DNA of 64,000 nt, from contig NZ_VIYJ01000002.1 of assembly GCF_008087085.1 (NCBI RefSeq), forward strand, positions 558,001 to 622,000. The letters are read 5' to 3'. How positions within the stretch are numbered: position 1 is the first letter of the stretch; each line of letters begins with the position of its first letter. This DNA is from Nocardioides rubriscoriae. GTDB taxonomy: Bacteria; Actinomycetota; Actinomycetes; Propionibacteriales; Nocardioidaceae. Made by a program: the position numbers and the translations under genes. The notes beneath the pieces are model-generated. The model did not search any database. It had not been told where the DNA came from and was given only the letters and a program-made list of their open reading frames with translations. Of the stretch, positions 36,841-45,561 are shown piece after piece.

Positions 36841-38412
36841 GTGCTCGCACGCTTCCTCGTCGCAGCGCTCGCCGGGGTCGCGCTCGCGCTGGCCTACGAG
36901 CCGGTGGCCGTCGCCTACCTCATGCCGCTCAGCCTGGCGGCGTACGCGCTGTGCACCCGCGAGGTGCGGTCGCGGGCGGGTCTCGCGGTCGGGCTGGTGT
37001 TCGGCGCGGCCTTCTACTTCCCCCACATCTACTGGATGAGCCCCTCGATCGGGCTGCCCGCCTGGCTTGCGCTGGCGTTCGTCGAGACCCTGTTCTACGG
37101 CGCCCTCGGCGCCGTGTCCCCCGTGCTCCAACGCCTGCGGTCGTGGCCGGCGTGGCTGGCGGCGGCGTGGGTGGCGATGGAGACGATCCGCGCTACCTGG
37201 CCCTTCAGCGGGATGCCGTGGGGACGGCTGGGGTTCGGCGTGGTCGACACCCCGCTCGCCCCGGCGCTGGCCTACGTCGGCGTCAACGGCGTCAGCCTGC
37301 TCGTCGCGCTCATGGGCTTCCTCCTGGCGCGGGTGGTGGTGTCGTCGCGCGGCGACGAGCGCCGCTTCAGCCTCGCCGCCGTCGTCCTGGTCACCGCGGC
37401 GGCCGCGGCCCCGACGTTCGTGCCGTGGACCCTCGCGACCACGGGCCGCACCACGGTCGCCGCGGTGCAGGGCAACGTGCCCGGGCGCGGTGACGACGTG
37501 CTGCTCGATGTCGAGCAGCTCACCCAGAACCACGTGGACGCCACGGTGGCCCTGGCCGAGCGCGTGAGCTCGGGGGAGTCGCCTCGGCCCGACTTCGTGG
37601 TCTGGCCCGAGAACTCCACGGCGCGCGACCCCTTCGAGGACGCCTCGATCAACGCCGGCATCCGCCAGGCCGCCCAGGCCATCGGGGTCCCCGTGCTCGT
37701 CGGCGCGATCGTCGACGCCGGGGAGCAGCACGTGCTCAACGAGGGCATCGTCTGGGACCCCGTGACCGGCGCGGGCGACCGTTACGCCAAGCGGCACCCG
37801 GTGGCCTACGGCGAGTACATCCCGCTGCGCAGCGTCCTGCCCGACAGCCTCGTCAACTCGGGCCAGCTCGCGCGGATCCCGCGCGACATGCTCAGCGGCA
37901 GCCGCACCACGCCGTTGAGCATCGCCGGCGTGAAGGTCGCCGACTCGATCTGCTTCGACATCGCCTACGACGACGGCATCAAGGTGCAGGTCGACCGCGG
38001 CGCCCAGCTGCTCACCGTGCAGACCAGCAACGCCAGCTTCATCTTCACCGACCAGGTCGAGCAGCAGTTCGCGATCACCCGGGCCCGAGCCATCGAGTCC
38101 GGCCGCTACGTGGTCGTGGCCGCGACCAACGGCGTCTCGGGCGTCATCGCCCCCGACGGGACCGTCGTGGACCGGACCCAGCGCCGTACGCAGGACGTCG
38201 TGCTCGAGACGGTCGACCTCAAGAGCGGCGTCACGCCGGGGTTGGAGGTGGGTGAGGTCCTGCGCGCCACCACCCCCTGGATCGCCGTCGTCGGGGTGCT
38301 GTGGGGGATCCTCGTACGCCGACGCGCCTCGCACGCCGACGGGCAGCCGAGCCGGGCGCCCCAAGCGGCCGAGCCGAAGACGCCGCGCCACGACCAGGAC
38401 CTACGCGTGTGA
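36841..38412 (+). CDS. lnt: Apolipoprotein N-acyltransferase
   Basis: The membrane enzyme adds the third acyl chain to the N-terminal Cys of lipoproteins. Of the 523 residues, about 1-205 form the transmembrane part (six or so helices) and 210-470 the carbon-nitrogen hydrolase domain. The catalytic triad residues are visible as Glu in VWPENSTARDPF, Lys in YAKRHPVAYGEYIPLR and Cys in ADSICFDIAYDD. The stop overlaps the ppm start (GTGA), the Lnt-Ppm pair that is fused into one protein (Ppm1) in Mycobacterium tuberculosis. Lipoprotein clients in this window include 16824-17834 and 62413-63741. Confidence 0.94.
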   Translation: MLARFLVAALAGVALALAYEPVAVAYLMPLSLAAYALCTREVRSRAGLAVGLVFGAAFYFPHIYWMSPSIGLPAWLALAFVETLFYGALGAVSPVLQRLRSWPAWLAAAWVAMETIRATWPFSGMPWGRLGFGVVDTPLAPALAYVGVNGVSLLVALMGFLLARVVVSSRGDERRFSLAAVVLVTAAAAAPTFVPWTLATTGRTTVAAVQGNVPGRGDDVLLDVEQLTQNHVDATVALAERVSSGESPRPDFVVWPENSTARDPFEDASINAGIRQAAQAIGVPVLVGAIVDAGEQHVLNEGIVWDPVTGAGDRYAKRHPVAYGEYIPLRSVLPDSLVNSGQLARIPRDMLSGSRTTPLSIAGVKVADSICFDIAYDDGIKVQVDRGAQLLTVQTSNASFIFTDQVEQQFAITRARAIESGRYVVVAATNGVSGVIAPDGTVVDRTQRRTQDVVLETVDLKSGVTPGLEVGEVLRATTPWIAVVGVLWGILVRRRASHADGQPSRAPQAAEPKTPRHDQDLRV

Positions 38413-39161
38413 ACGAGCCGCGCACCGTCATGGTGCTGCCGACCTACGACGAGGCCGCCAACCTCGAGTGGATCGTCGGGCGCCTGCACGCCGCCCAACC
38501 CGGCATCGACGTGCTGGTCGTCGACGACCAGTCACCTGACGGCACCGGTGCGATCGCCGACCGGCTCGCGGGCGCGGACCCCCGCGTCCACGTCCTGCAC
38601 CGCAGCGCCAAGGGCGGGCTCGGTGCGGCGTACCTCGCGGGGTTCGCCTGGGCCCTCGACGAGGGCTACGACGTCGTGGGGGAGATGGACGCCGACGGCT
38701 CCCACCAGCCCGAGCAGCTGGACCGCCTGCTCGCGGCCCTGCCCGGCGCCGACCTGGTGATCGGGTCGCGGTGGGTGCCCGGGGGCAGGGTGGTCAACTG
38801 GCCGCTGCGGCGCGAGGCCCTGTCGCGCGGCGGCAACCTCTACGTCCGGCTGCTGCTCGGCATCGACGTGCGCGACGCGACCGCCGGGTTCCGCCTGTTC
38901 CGCCGCAGCACCTTGGAGAAGATCGACCTCGACCAGGTGCGGTCGACGGGCTACGTGTTCCAGACCGACCTGGTCACGCGCACGCTGCACGCGGGGCTCG
39001 TGGTGCGCGAGGTGCCGATCGAGTTCGTCGAGCGGGTGCGCGGGGAGTCCAAGATGAGCGGCGCCGTCGCCACCGAGTCGCTGCGGCGGATCACCCTGTG
39101 GGGACTGCGCGAGCGGCGCGACCAGGTGCATCGGGCCGTCAGCGGCCTGCGACGTCGCTGA
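38409..39161 (+). CDS. ppm1: Polyprenol-phosphate mannosyltransferase
   Basis: A 250-residue family 2 glycosyltransferase that makes polyprenyl-phosphate-mannose from GDP-mannose for lipoglycans and protein mannosylation. Motifs are MVLPTYDEAANLEWIVGRLH, VLVVDDQSPDGTG (DDQSPDGT) and GEMDADGSHQPEQL (DAD metal site). GSRWVPGGRVVNWP and FVERVRGESKMSG complete the Dpm1 signature. No transmembrane tail is present. The GTG start overlaps lnt by 4 bp. Confidence 0.93.
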   Translation: MNEPRTVMVLPTYDEAANLEWIVGRLHAAQPGIDVLVVDDQSPDGTGAIADRLAGADPRVHVLHRSAKGGLGAAYLAGFAWALDEGYDVVGEMDADGSHQPEQLDRLLAALPGADLVIGSRWVPGGRVVNWPLRREALSRGGNLYVRLLLGIDVRDATAGFRLFRRSTLEKIDLDQVRSTGYVFQTDLVTRTLHAGLVVREVPIEFVERVRGESKMSGAVATESLRRITLWGLRERRDQVHRAVSGLRRR

Positions 39162-39173
39162 CCGGCGCCGACC

Positions 39174-39179
39174 TACAGT
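39174..39179 (+). promoter_or_regulatory. -10 element, leaderless promoter of fxsA
   Basis: TACAGT followed by 6 nt and the ATG at 39186. Confidence 0.55.
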
Positions 39180-39185
39180 GGAGAC

Positions 39186-39674
39186 ATGGCCACCGCCCGA
39201 CGTCGTCTCTCGTGGGTGCTGGTCGCCGCCTTCGTCGTGGTGCCGATCCTCGAGATCTACGTCCTGATCCAGGTCGGCCAGGTGATCGGCGCCTGGTGGA
39301 CCATCGCGCTGCTGATCGCCGACAGCATCCTCGGCAGCTGGCTGATCAAGCGCGAGGGCGGGCGGGCCTGGCGCGGACTCACCTCGGCCCTCGACAGCGG
39401 GCGGATGCCGGCCACCGAGCTGGCCGACGGGGCGCTGATCCTCATCGGCGGCACGTTGATGCTCAGCCCCGGCTTCGTCACCGACGTCGCGGGCATCCTG
39501 CTCATCCTGCCGCTCACGCGTCCGGTCTTCCGGCGGCTGCTCGCCGGGGTCGTGGCACGGCGCCTGACCGTGGTCGGGCCACTCGGGCCGCGCGGTCCGT
39601 TCGGAGCCTCGACGGGCCGTCGGGACGCACAACACCCCGGACCGGTGGTCCGGGGTGAGGTGATCGACGACTGA
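39186..39674 (+). CDS. fxsA: FxsA family membrane protein
   Basis: A 162-residue protein with hydrophobic helices at about 10-28, 35-52 and a broad segment at 85-110. FxsA in E. coli suppresses F exclusion of phage T7 when overproduced, but its cellular function is unknown. The conserved blocks are FVVVPILEIYVLIQVGQVIG and LMLSPGFVTDVAGILLILP. The last 40 residues are a polar cytosolic tail. It converges on rbpA. Confidence 0.88.
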   Translation: MATARRRLSWVLVAAFVVVPILEIYVLIQVGQVIGAWWTIALLIADSILGSWLIKREGGRAWRGLTSALDSGRMPATELADGALILIGGTLMLSPGFVTDVAGILLILPLTRPVFRRLLAGVVARRLTVVGPLGPRGPFGASTGRRDAQHPGPVVRGEVIDD

Positions 39675-39709
39675 CGCTGCGACACGGCGGCGGCCAGCCG
39701 GCGCCGGCG

Positions 39710-40099
39710 CTAGGCGGTCGCGCGCGACTTCTTCTTCGGTGCGGGGCGGTGCAGGTGGGCGGGACCGATCTCGCCCCCGCGCAGCAGCTCGAGGCGCTCC
39801 TTGAGGATGTCCTCGAGCTCCTTCTCGGAGCGGCGCTCCAGCAGCATGTCCCAGTGCGTGCGGACCGGCTTCTCGACCTTCTCCTCGCGCTGGATGCCCG
39901 AGGTGCTCAGGCCCTCCGCGCCGCAGCGGGGGCACTCCCACACCGCCGGGACGTCGGCCTCCACCGACATGGTGATCTCGAAGTCGTGACCCTGCTGACA
40001 CCGGTAGCCGACCTGCTGACGTGCGGCGAACTCGATGCCGCGCTCGTCCTCGAAGCTCTGACCACCCAACCGTGCACCACGCAGTGTGCGCTCTGCCAT
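39710..40099 (-). CDS. rbpA: RNA polymerase-binding protein RbpA
   Basis: A 129-residue actinobacterial transcription factor that binds the beta' subunit and sigma and stabilises open complexes. The N-terminal tail (AERTLRGARLGGQSFEDERG) and a central zinc-ribbon-like core (YRCQQGHDFEITMS and WECPRCGAEG) precede the basic linker and the sigma-interaction helix (THWDMLLERRSEKELEDILK). The ATG at 40099 has GGAGGTG upstream. A SigR-type promoter lies 65 bp upstream, as reported for Streptomyces rbpA. Confidence 0.96.
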   Translation of the reverse strand: MAERTLRGARLGGQSFEDERGIEFAARQQVGYRCQQGHDFEITMSVEADVPAVWECPRCGAEGLSTSGIQREEKVEKPVRTHWDMLLERRSEKELEDILKERLELLRGGEIGPAHLHRPAPKKKSRATA

Positions 40100-40163
40100 G
40101 AGGCACCTCCAAACCAGTAAGCGTGGACGTCGTGGTCGAGCGGGACGCCCGACCATGTGGTTC

Positions 40164-40189
40164 AACGGTACCCAGCGCGACAAGATTCC
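40164..40189 (-). promoter_or_regulatory. SigR-type (disulfide stress) promoter of rbpA
   Basis: On the minus strand GGAAT is followed after exactly 18 nt by GTT, identical to the SigR consensus GGAAT-N18-GTT known from Streptomyces, where rbpA is a SigR target. Confidence 0.75.
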
Positions 40190-40286
40190 AAGCCTGATGG
40201 GCGACAGACCTTCGGTATGTCGACGACGTAATGTCAACACCTGTCATGCAGAAGTGGGACTCCGGCATCACCCCTGGTCAGGGCCT

Positions 40287-41687
40287 TCACCCCTGCGGAG
40301 GAAACCCCCGCCGGAGCGAGTCGGGCACCACGTTGCCGGCCTCCTCGATACCCCGCTGGGGATCGAGACGGAGCAGGAAGACGGCGCCGATCGCGAAGAA
40401 CGCGATGAGCGCGAGCAGCGCAGGGCGGTAGGAGTCGGTGAGCTGGAAGACGAGCGCGAAGACGAACGTGCCGAGCCACGACGTACCGCGCTCGGCGGCG
40501 TTGTAGAGCGCGAAGTACTCACCCTCGCGACCGCGGGGGATGAGCAGGCTGAAGAACGAGCGCGACAGCGCCTGCGTGCCGCCGAGGACCAGCCCGATGG
40601 CGACGGCCACGAGCATGAAGAGCGCGACGTTGCCCCGAGGCAGGAAGAACGCCACGACCACGATGGCGATCCAGACGAACACGCCGTAGAGGATCGGTCG
40701 GTAGCTGCCGACCCGTGCGGCGATCCAGCCGAACAGCAGCGCTCCGCCGAAAGCCACGAACTGGATCAGCAGGATGGTGCCGATCAGCACGCTGTTGCCG
40801 AAGCCGAGGGTCTTGGAGCCGTAGGTGGAGGCGGCGTAGATGACGGTCTGGATGCCGTCGTTGAAGAACAGGTACGCCGCCAGGAAGGTCAGCGTCATCG
40901 GGTAGCCGCGCAGCTGCTTGAGCGTGCGCCACAGCTGTCCGAAGCCGCGGTCGAGCACGCTGCCGCTGATCGGGAGCAGGTCGACCGGGGGACGGTCGCG
41001 CAGGCGCAGGAAGGGGATCACGGTGAAGCCTGCCCACCACACCGCAGCCGAGAGCAGCGAGAGCCGCACGGCGAACGCGCTGCTGAGGCCGATCTGGCCG
41101 TGGCCGAGGAACATCGCCAGGTTGAGGGCGAGCAGGGTCCCGCCGCCGAGGTAGCCGAACGCCCACCCGCGCGAGGAGACGTGGTCGCGCTCGGCCTCGG
41201 TCGAGATGTCGACCAGGATCGCTGAGTAGCTGACCAACGAGCAGCCGGCCAGCACGCTGCTGAACACGATGGCCACCGCGCCGACCTGCCACTGGTCGTC
41301 CTGCATGAGGAACAGCAGCGACGCGAATGCGGCCCCGGCCCACGCGAAGAACGCCATGTGCCTCTTCTTGTGGGCCGACCGGTCGACGAACGCCCCGACC
41401 ACCGGCAGCACGAACGCGCTGACGATGGTGGCGAAGCTGGTCAGGTAGAAGGGCAGCGACCCCGCAGCGAGGTTGAGCCCGAGCACGCCGACGGTGTTGC
41501 CGCACGTCGCGGCGTCCTTGAGGTTGTCCGGGCAGCCGGCCGCGTTGCCGGCGACCTCGATCATGTAGGGCGCGAACATCACCGAGAGCACGGTGGTGAA
41601 GTAGGCGCTGTTGGCCCAGTCGTACCAGTACCAGGCCTTCTGCTCCTGCGCGCGCTCGAGCGGCGCCAGGTCCGCGAATCCCGTCAT
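40287..41687 (-). CDS. MFS transporter (UMF1 family)
   Basis: A 466-residue transporter with 12 predicted membrane helices. The N-terminal AWYWYDWANSAYFTTVLSVM and the central FFNDGIQTVIYAASTYG are typical of the UMF1/ATG22-like MFS family, whose members are thought to export amino acids or related solutes. Substrate unknown. The ATG at 41687 is preceded by GGGAGGGG, a strong ribosome binding site, 17 bp after the phosphodiesterase stop, so both genes form one unit. Confidence 0.9.
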   Translation of the reverse strand: MTGFADLAPLERAQEQKAWYWYDWANSAYFTTVLSVMFAPYMIEVAGNAAGCPDNLKDAATCGNTVGVLGLNLAAGSLPFYLTSFATIVSAFVLPVVGAFVDRSAHKKRHMAFFAWAGAAFASLLFLMQDDQWQVGAVAIVFSSVLAGCSLVSYSAILVDISTEAERDHVSSRGWAFGYLGGGTLLALNLAMFLGHGQIGLSSAFAVRLSLLSAAVWWAGFTVIPFLRLRDRPPVDLLPISGSVLDRGFGQLWRTLKQLRGYPMTLTFLAAYLFFNDGIQTVIYAASTYGSKTLGFGNSVLIGTILLIQFVAFGGALLFGWIAARVGSYRPILYGVFVWIAIVVVAFFLPRGNVALFMLVAVAIGLVLGGTQALSRSFFSLLIPRGREGEYFALYNAAERGTSWLGTFVFALVFQLTDSYRPALLALIAFFAIGAVFLLRLDPQRGIEEAGNVVPDSLRRGFPPQG

Positions 41688-41704
41688 GTGTCCCCTCCCA
41701 GGGC

Positions 41705-42490
41705 TCATCGGCCGGTCAGCCACTGGCCGCGCTCGACGAGCACGTCCTTCAACAGGTCGGTGCGGTCGGTGACCAGACCGTCGACGCCGAGGTCGAGCAG
41801 CTCCCTCATCTCCTCGACCTCGTCGATCGTCCACACGTGCACATGCTTGCGTGCGGCGTGGGCGCGGCGCACGAGCCGCGCCGTCGTGACCGTCAGACGG
41901 CCGCGGCGGTGCGGCACCTGCAGGGCGTCGAAGTCACCACCGGGCAGCCCGCCGACGAAGGCGACGACCTCGGCCGGTGCGGCCGACGTGGCCACGCGCC
42001 GGGCGGTGAGCCGACGGAACTCCCGCAGCCGGGCCCGGGAGAACGACCCGACCAGGACGTCGTCCCAGAGCCCGCGTGCGGCGACGAAGGCGGCCAGGGC
42101 GTGCACGGCACCGTCGGACTTGAGGTCGATGTTGAACCGTGCACCGGGCAGCCCCTCGACCAGGGCGGCCAGCGTGGGGATCTCGCTGCGCCCCCCGATC
42201 CGGGCCCGGCGTACGTCGGCGTGGGTGAGCCCGGCGATGGGCCCCTGCTGGTCGCAGACCCGGTCGAGCACGTCGTCGTGGAACGCCATCAGCACCCCGT
42301 CGGCCGTGGTGTGCACGTCGGTCTCGAGGTAGCGGTAGCCCAGCGCCACCGCGTGCTGGAAGGCCTCCAGGGTGTTCTCGAGGCCCTCGATCTCGGGGTG
42401 GTAGGCCCCGCCCCGGTGCGCCAGGGCCAGCACCGCCCCCGGCTGCTCGAGCACCTCGTCGAGGTAGGGCCGGCCGGTGCGTGGGGTCAC
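41705..42490 (-). CDS. glpQ: Glycerophosphodiester phosphodiesterase
   Basis: A 261-residue GDPD-type TIM barrel that hydrolyses glycerophosphodiesters to glycerol 3-phosphate and an alcohol. The catalytic His appears in LALAHRGGAYHPEIEGLENT, the metal residues in LETDVHTTADGVLMAFHDD, and VHVWTIDEVEEMRELLDLGV is the usual C-terminal block. No signal peptide, so it is cytosolic. The GTG start at 42490 has CATACT 6 nt upstream, a weaker leaderless -10. Followed by the MFS gene. Confidence 0.92.
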   Translation of the reverse strand: MTPRTGRPYLDEVLEQPGAVLALAHRGGAYHPEIEGLENTLEAFQHAVALGYRYLETDVHTTADGVLMAFHDDVLDRVCDQQGPIAGLTHADVRRARIGGRSEIPTLAALVEGLPGARFNIDLKSDGAVHALAAFVAARGLWDDVLVGSFSRARLREFRRLTARRVATSAAPAEVVAFVGGLPGGDFDALQVPHRRGRLTVTTARLVRRAHAARKHVHVWTIDEVEEMRELLDLGVDGLVTDRTDLLKDVLVERGQWLTGR

Positions 42491-42710
42491 CGACGAAGTA
42501 TGGCGCCCTGGCGAACGGCGCAGCCACCGAGCGGAGGGGAGACCCGTGCGCAGGCACAGGCGCCCCGGCCCCACGGCCACGTCACCACACGGCGCACCTC
42601 GCGGTCCGGTGGGCACTCGTGCGGGTCGGCCCCGCCGGGCCACGTCGCGGAGCCCTACAAGGGTGGCGCGGGGGCGCCGCACGTGCGCGCCGGAGCCGCG
42701 ACCAATCGGG

Positions 42711-44237
42711 TCAGATGTCTCTGAACGTCTCGATGTTGGCGCCAAGAGTGTTGAGGCGCTCGGCGAGGTCCTCGTAGCCGCGGTGGATGACGTAGGTCGA
42801 GCGCAGCACCGAGGTGCCCTTGGAGGCGAGCATGGCCAGCAGGATGACCACGGCGGGGCGCAGGGCCGGGGGACAGACGAGCTCGGCGCCGGAGAACGAC
42901 GTGGGGCCCTCGATCATCACGCGGTGGGGGTCGAGGAGCTTGACGTGGCCGCCGAGCTTGGTCAGCTCGGTGAGGTAGATCGCGCGGTTCTCGTAGACCC
43001 AGTCGTGCAGGAAGGTCTGGCCCTCGGCGACGGCCGCGATGACGGCGAAGAACGGCAGGTTGTCGATGTTGAGCCCGGGGAACGGCATCGGGTGGATCTT
43101 GTCGAGCGGCGCGATCAGCTGCGACGGCTTGGTGTGGAGGTCGACGAGTCGGGTGTGGCCGTTGAGGGCGACGTACTCGTCGGAGCGGTCGTAGTTGAAC
43201 CTCATCTCCTCGAGCACCGCGAGCTCGATCTCGAGGAACTCGATCGGGACCCGCTTGATGGTGATCGACGACTTGGTGACGATCGCGGCGGCGAGCAGCG
43301 ACATCGCCTCGATGGGGTCCTCGCTGGGGGCGTAGTCGACGTCGACGTCGATCGTCTCGAGACCGGTGATGCGCAGCGTGGTGGTGCCGATGCCGTCGAC
43401 GCGGACCCCGAGCTTCTGCAGGTAGAAGCAGAGGTCCTGGACCATGTAGTTGGACGAGGCGTTGCGGATGATCGTCTCGCCGGGGTGCAGGGCGGCGGCC
43501 ATCAGGGCGTTCTCGGTGACGGTGTCGCCGCGCTCGGTGAGCACGATCGGACGGGTCGGCTCGACGGCACGGTTGACCTGGGCGTGGTAGCTGCCGTCGG
43601 TGGCCTTGACCTCGAGTCCGAAGGGCCGCAGGGCGGTCATGTGGGGCTCGACGGTGCGCTCGCCGAGGTTGCAGCCCCCGGCGTAGGGCAGGTCGAAGGC
43701 CTCGGCGCGGTGGAGCAGGGGACCGAGGAACATGATGACCGAGCGGGTGCGCCGCGCGGCCTCCTCGTTGATCCGGCTCAGGTCGAGGTCCCTGGGCGGC
43801 ACGATCTCGAGGTCACCCTCGTCGCCGATCCAGCGCGTCTGCACGCCGAGGCTGTTGAGCACCTCGAGCAGCCGGTTGACCTCCTCGATGCGCGCGACCT
43901 TGCGCAGCGTGGTGCGGCCCCTGTTGAGCAGCGAGGCGCACAGCAGCGCGACACCGGCGTTCTTCGACGTCTTGACCGTGATCGAGCCCGACAGGCTGGT
44001 CGGCCCCTGCACCCGCAGGTGGGTGGGGCCGGCGCCGAGGGCGACGATCTCGGAGTCGAGCGCCTCGCCGATGCGGGCCAGCATCTCCAGGGAGAGGTTC
44101 TGGTGGCCCTTCTCGATGCGGTTGATCGCGCTCTGGCTCGTGCTGAGGAGGTCGGCCAGCTGGGCCTGCGTGAGCCCGCGGTGCTTGCGCGCGTCGCGGA
44201 TGAGGTTGCCGATGCGGCCCTTGTAGTCGACTGCCAT
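42711..44237 (-). CDS. XRE-type HTH fused to a MurA (EPSP-synthase fold) enzyme
   Basis: A 508-residue fusion. Residues about 8-66 are an XRE/Cro-C1 DNA-binding domain (GLTQAQLADLLSTSQSAINR is helix-turn-helix). Residues about 75-508 match UDP-N-acetylglucosamine 1-carboxyvinyltransferase. The catalytic Cys is kept at 189 in GGCNLGERTVEPH, exactly a 74-residue offset from E. coli Cys115. NASSNYMVQDL, RVDGIGTTTLRITG and PFPGLNIDNLPFFAV are MurA-like. I infer an enzyme or substrate sensor that also binds DNA; a perfect palindrome abuts its promoter. The ATG at 44237 follows TACGGT by 7 nt, hence leaderless. The 220 bp downstream hold nothing evident. Confidence 0.88.
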   Translation of the reverse strand: MAVDYKGRIGNLIRDARKHRGLTQAQLADLLSTSQSAINRIEKGHQNLSLEMLARIGEALDSEIVALGAGPTHLRVQGPTSLSGSITVKTSKNAGVALLCASLLNRGRTTLRKVARIEEVNRLLEVLNSLGVQTRWIGDEGDLEIVPPRDLDLSRINEEAARRTRSVIMFLGPLLHRAEAFDLPYAGGCNLGERTVEPHMTALRPFGLEVKATDGSYHAQVNRAVEPTRPIVLTERGDTVTENALMAAALHPGETIIRNASSNYMVQDLCFYLQKLGVRVDGIGTTTLRITGLETIDVDVDYAPSEDPIEAMSLLAAAIVTKSSITIKRVPIEFLEIELAVLEEMRFNYDRSDEYVALNGHTRLVDLHTKPSQLIAPLDKIHPMPFPGLNIDNLPFFAVIAAVAEGQTFLHDWVYENRAIYLTELTKLGGHVKLLDPHRVMIEGPTSFSGAELVCPPALRPAVVILLAMLASKGTSVLRSTYVIHRGYEDLAERLNTLGANIETFRDI

Positions 44238-44244
44238 GCCGCCC

Positions 44245-44250
44245 ACCGTA
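44245..44250 (-). promoter_or_regulatory. -10 element, leaderless promoter of the XRE-MurA gene
   Basis: TACGGT on the minus strand, 7 nt before the ATG. Confidence 0.6.
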
Positions 44251-44251
44251 A

Positions 44252-44263
44252 CTCACATGTGAG
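44252..44263. promoter_or_regulatory. Perfect palindrome upstream of the XRE-MurA gene (candidate operator)
   Basis: CTCACATGTGAG ends one base before the -10 hexamer, in the spacer region where a repressor would block RNA polymerase. The encoded HTH domain is the obvious candidate to bind it. Confidence 0.6.
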
Positions 44264-44349
44264 ATATCGGGGAAAGTGCGACGGGCGTGGCGACCGCCGG
44301 GGACGGCTCGTGTGGAGTCGACGTGGTGGGTCCTGGTTGGATCGGGGTC

Positions 44350-45366
44350 ATGAAGGCGACGATGATCCACGGACCCCGCGACATCCGTTTCGAGGAGGTC
44401 CCCGACCCCACGATCAGCAAGCCCACCGACGCGATCGTCAAGGTGACCGCGTCGTGCATCTGCGGCTCCGACCTGTGGCCCTACCGCGGCGACGACAAGA
44501 CCGAGAGCGCCCACACGATCGGCCACGAGTGCCTCGGCGTCATCGAGGAGGTCGGGTCGGAGGTGCGCGACTTCAAGGTCGGCGACTTCGTGGTCGTGCC
44601 GTTCGACCACTGCGACAACACCTGCCCGGCGTGCCGCAACGGCGCCCAGTCGGCCTGCGACAACTTCGGCATCACCCAGAGCGGCCAGGCAGAGTACGCG
44701 CTGGTCACCCAGGCCGACGGCTCGCTGGTCAAGACCGACGGCGTGCCCGACGACGACCTGATCCCCTCGCTGCTCACGCTGTCGGACGTCATGGCGACCG
44801 GCTGGCACGCAGCGGTCGCCGCCGGGGTCCGCAAGGGCGGCACCGCGGTCGTGGTCGGCGACGGCGCGGTCGGCCTGTGCGGCGTCCTGGCCGCGGCCCA
44901 CATGGGCGCCGAGACGGTCATCGCGATGTCGCGCCACGAGCCCCGCCAGGAGCTCGCCCGCAGGTTCGGCGCCACGCACGTGGTCGCCGAGCGCGGCAAG
45001 GACGGCGTCGCCGCGGTCAAGGACATCCTCGGTGGCGTCGGCGGCGACGCCGTGCTCGAGTGCGTCGGCAACGGCCCGGCGTTCGAGCAGGCCTTCCGCG
45101 TGGCCCGCCCCGGCGCGACCGTCGGGTTCGTCGGAGTGCCGCACGGTGCGGAGGCGCCCCTGCGCCTGATGTTCAGCAAGAACGTCGGGTTGGCCGGCGG
45201 CATCGCCCCGGTGCGTCGCTACCTGCCCGAGCTGCTCGACCTCGTGCTCGACCGCACGATCGACCCCGGGCTGGTCTTCGACCTGACGCTGCCCCTCGAC
45301 CAGGTCGCCGACGGCTACCGGGCGATGGACGAGCGCACCGCGATCAAGGTCCTGCTGCGCCCGTAG
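44350..45366 (+). CDS. Zinc-dependent alcohol dehydrogenase (MDR family)
   Basis: A 338-residue medium-chain dehydrogenase. Catalytic zinc ligands are the Cys in CICGSDLWPY and the GHE in TIGHECLGV. The structural zinc site has four Cys in CDNTCPACRNGAQSAC. The nucleotide-binding region is VVVGDGAVGLCGVLAA. It resembles the subgroup acting on formaldehyde or small alcohols/threonine, but the substrate is open. The ATG at 44350 is the likely start. Divergent from the XRE-MurA gene, whose palindrome lies 87 bp upstream. Confidence 0.9.
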   Translation: MKATMIHGPRDIRFEEVPDPTISKPTDAIVKVTASCICGSDLWPYRGDDKTESAHTIGHECLGVIEEVGSEVRDFKVGDFVVVPFDHCDNTCPACRNGAQSACDNFGITQSGQAEYALVTQADGSLVKTDGVPDDDLIPSLLTLSDVMATGWHAAVAAGVRKGGTAVVVGDGAVGLCGVLAAAHMGAETVIAMSRHEPRQELARRFGATHVVAERGKDGVAAVKDILGGVGGDAVLECVGNGPAFEQAFRVARPGATVGFVGVPHGAEAPLRLMFSKNVGLAGGIAPVRRYLPELLDLVLDRTIDPGLVFDLTLPLDQVADGYRAMDERTAIKVLLRP

Positions 45367-45396
45367 GCCGCGGGTCCGGTCCGGCCCCGGTCGGGG

Positions 45397-45561
45397 TCAG
45401 GCGCTGAGGAGCAACGCGCCGGTGCTGCCGGGCATGACGCACGGCTCGCAGCCGCAGGTGTCGCTGCACGCGAGGAACGTGTGCACGGCGTGGCCGCAGC
45501 GGTTGCACGGCAGGTCGTGGGTGAGGTGACCGGGCTGGTCGTCTTGCCGGGTGTCCCACAT
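45397..45561 (-). CDS. Small Cys-rich zinc-binding protein
   Basis: A 54-residue protein with six Cys in CNRC, AC, TC, GC and PC positions (CNRCGHAVHTFLACSDTCGC then EPC) plus two His, a pattern that suggests a small zinc knuckle or metallothionein-like fold. A strong GGAGGTGG ribosome binding site lies 5 nt before the ATG, which supports that it is translated. No characterised homologue is known to me. Confidence 0.7.
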   Translation of the reverse strand: MWDTRQDDQPGHLTHDLPCNRCGHAVHTFLACSDTCGCEPCVMPGSTGALLLSA

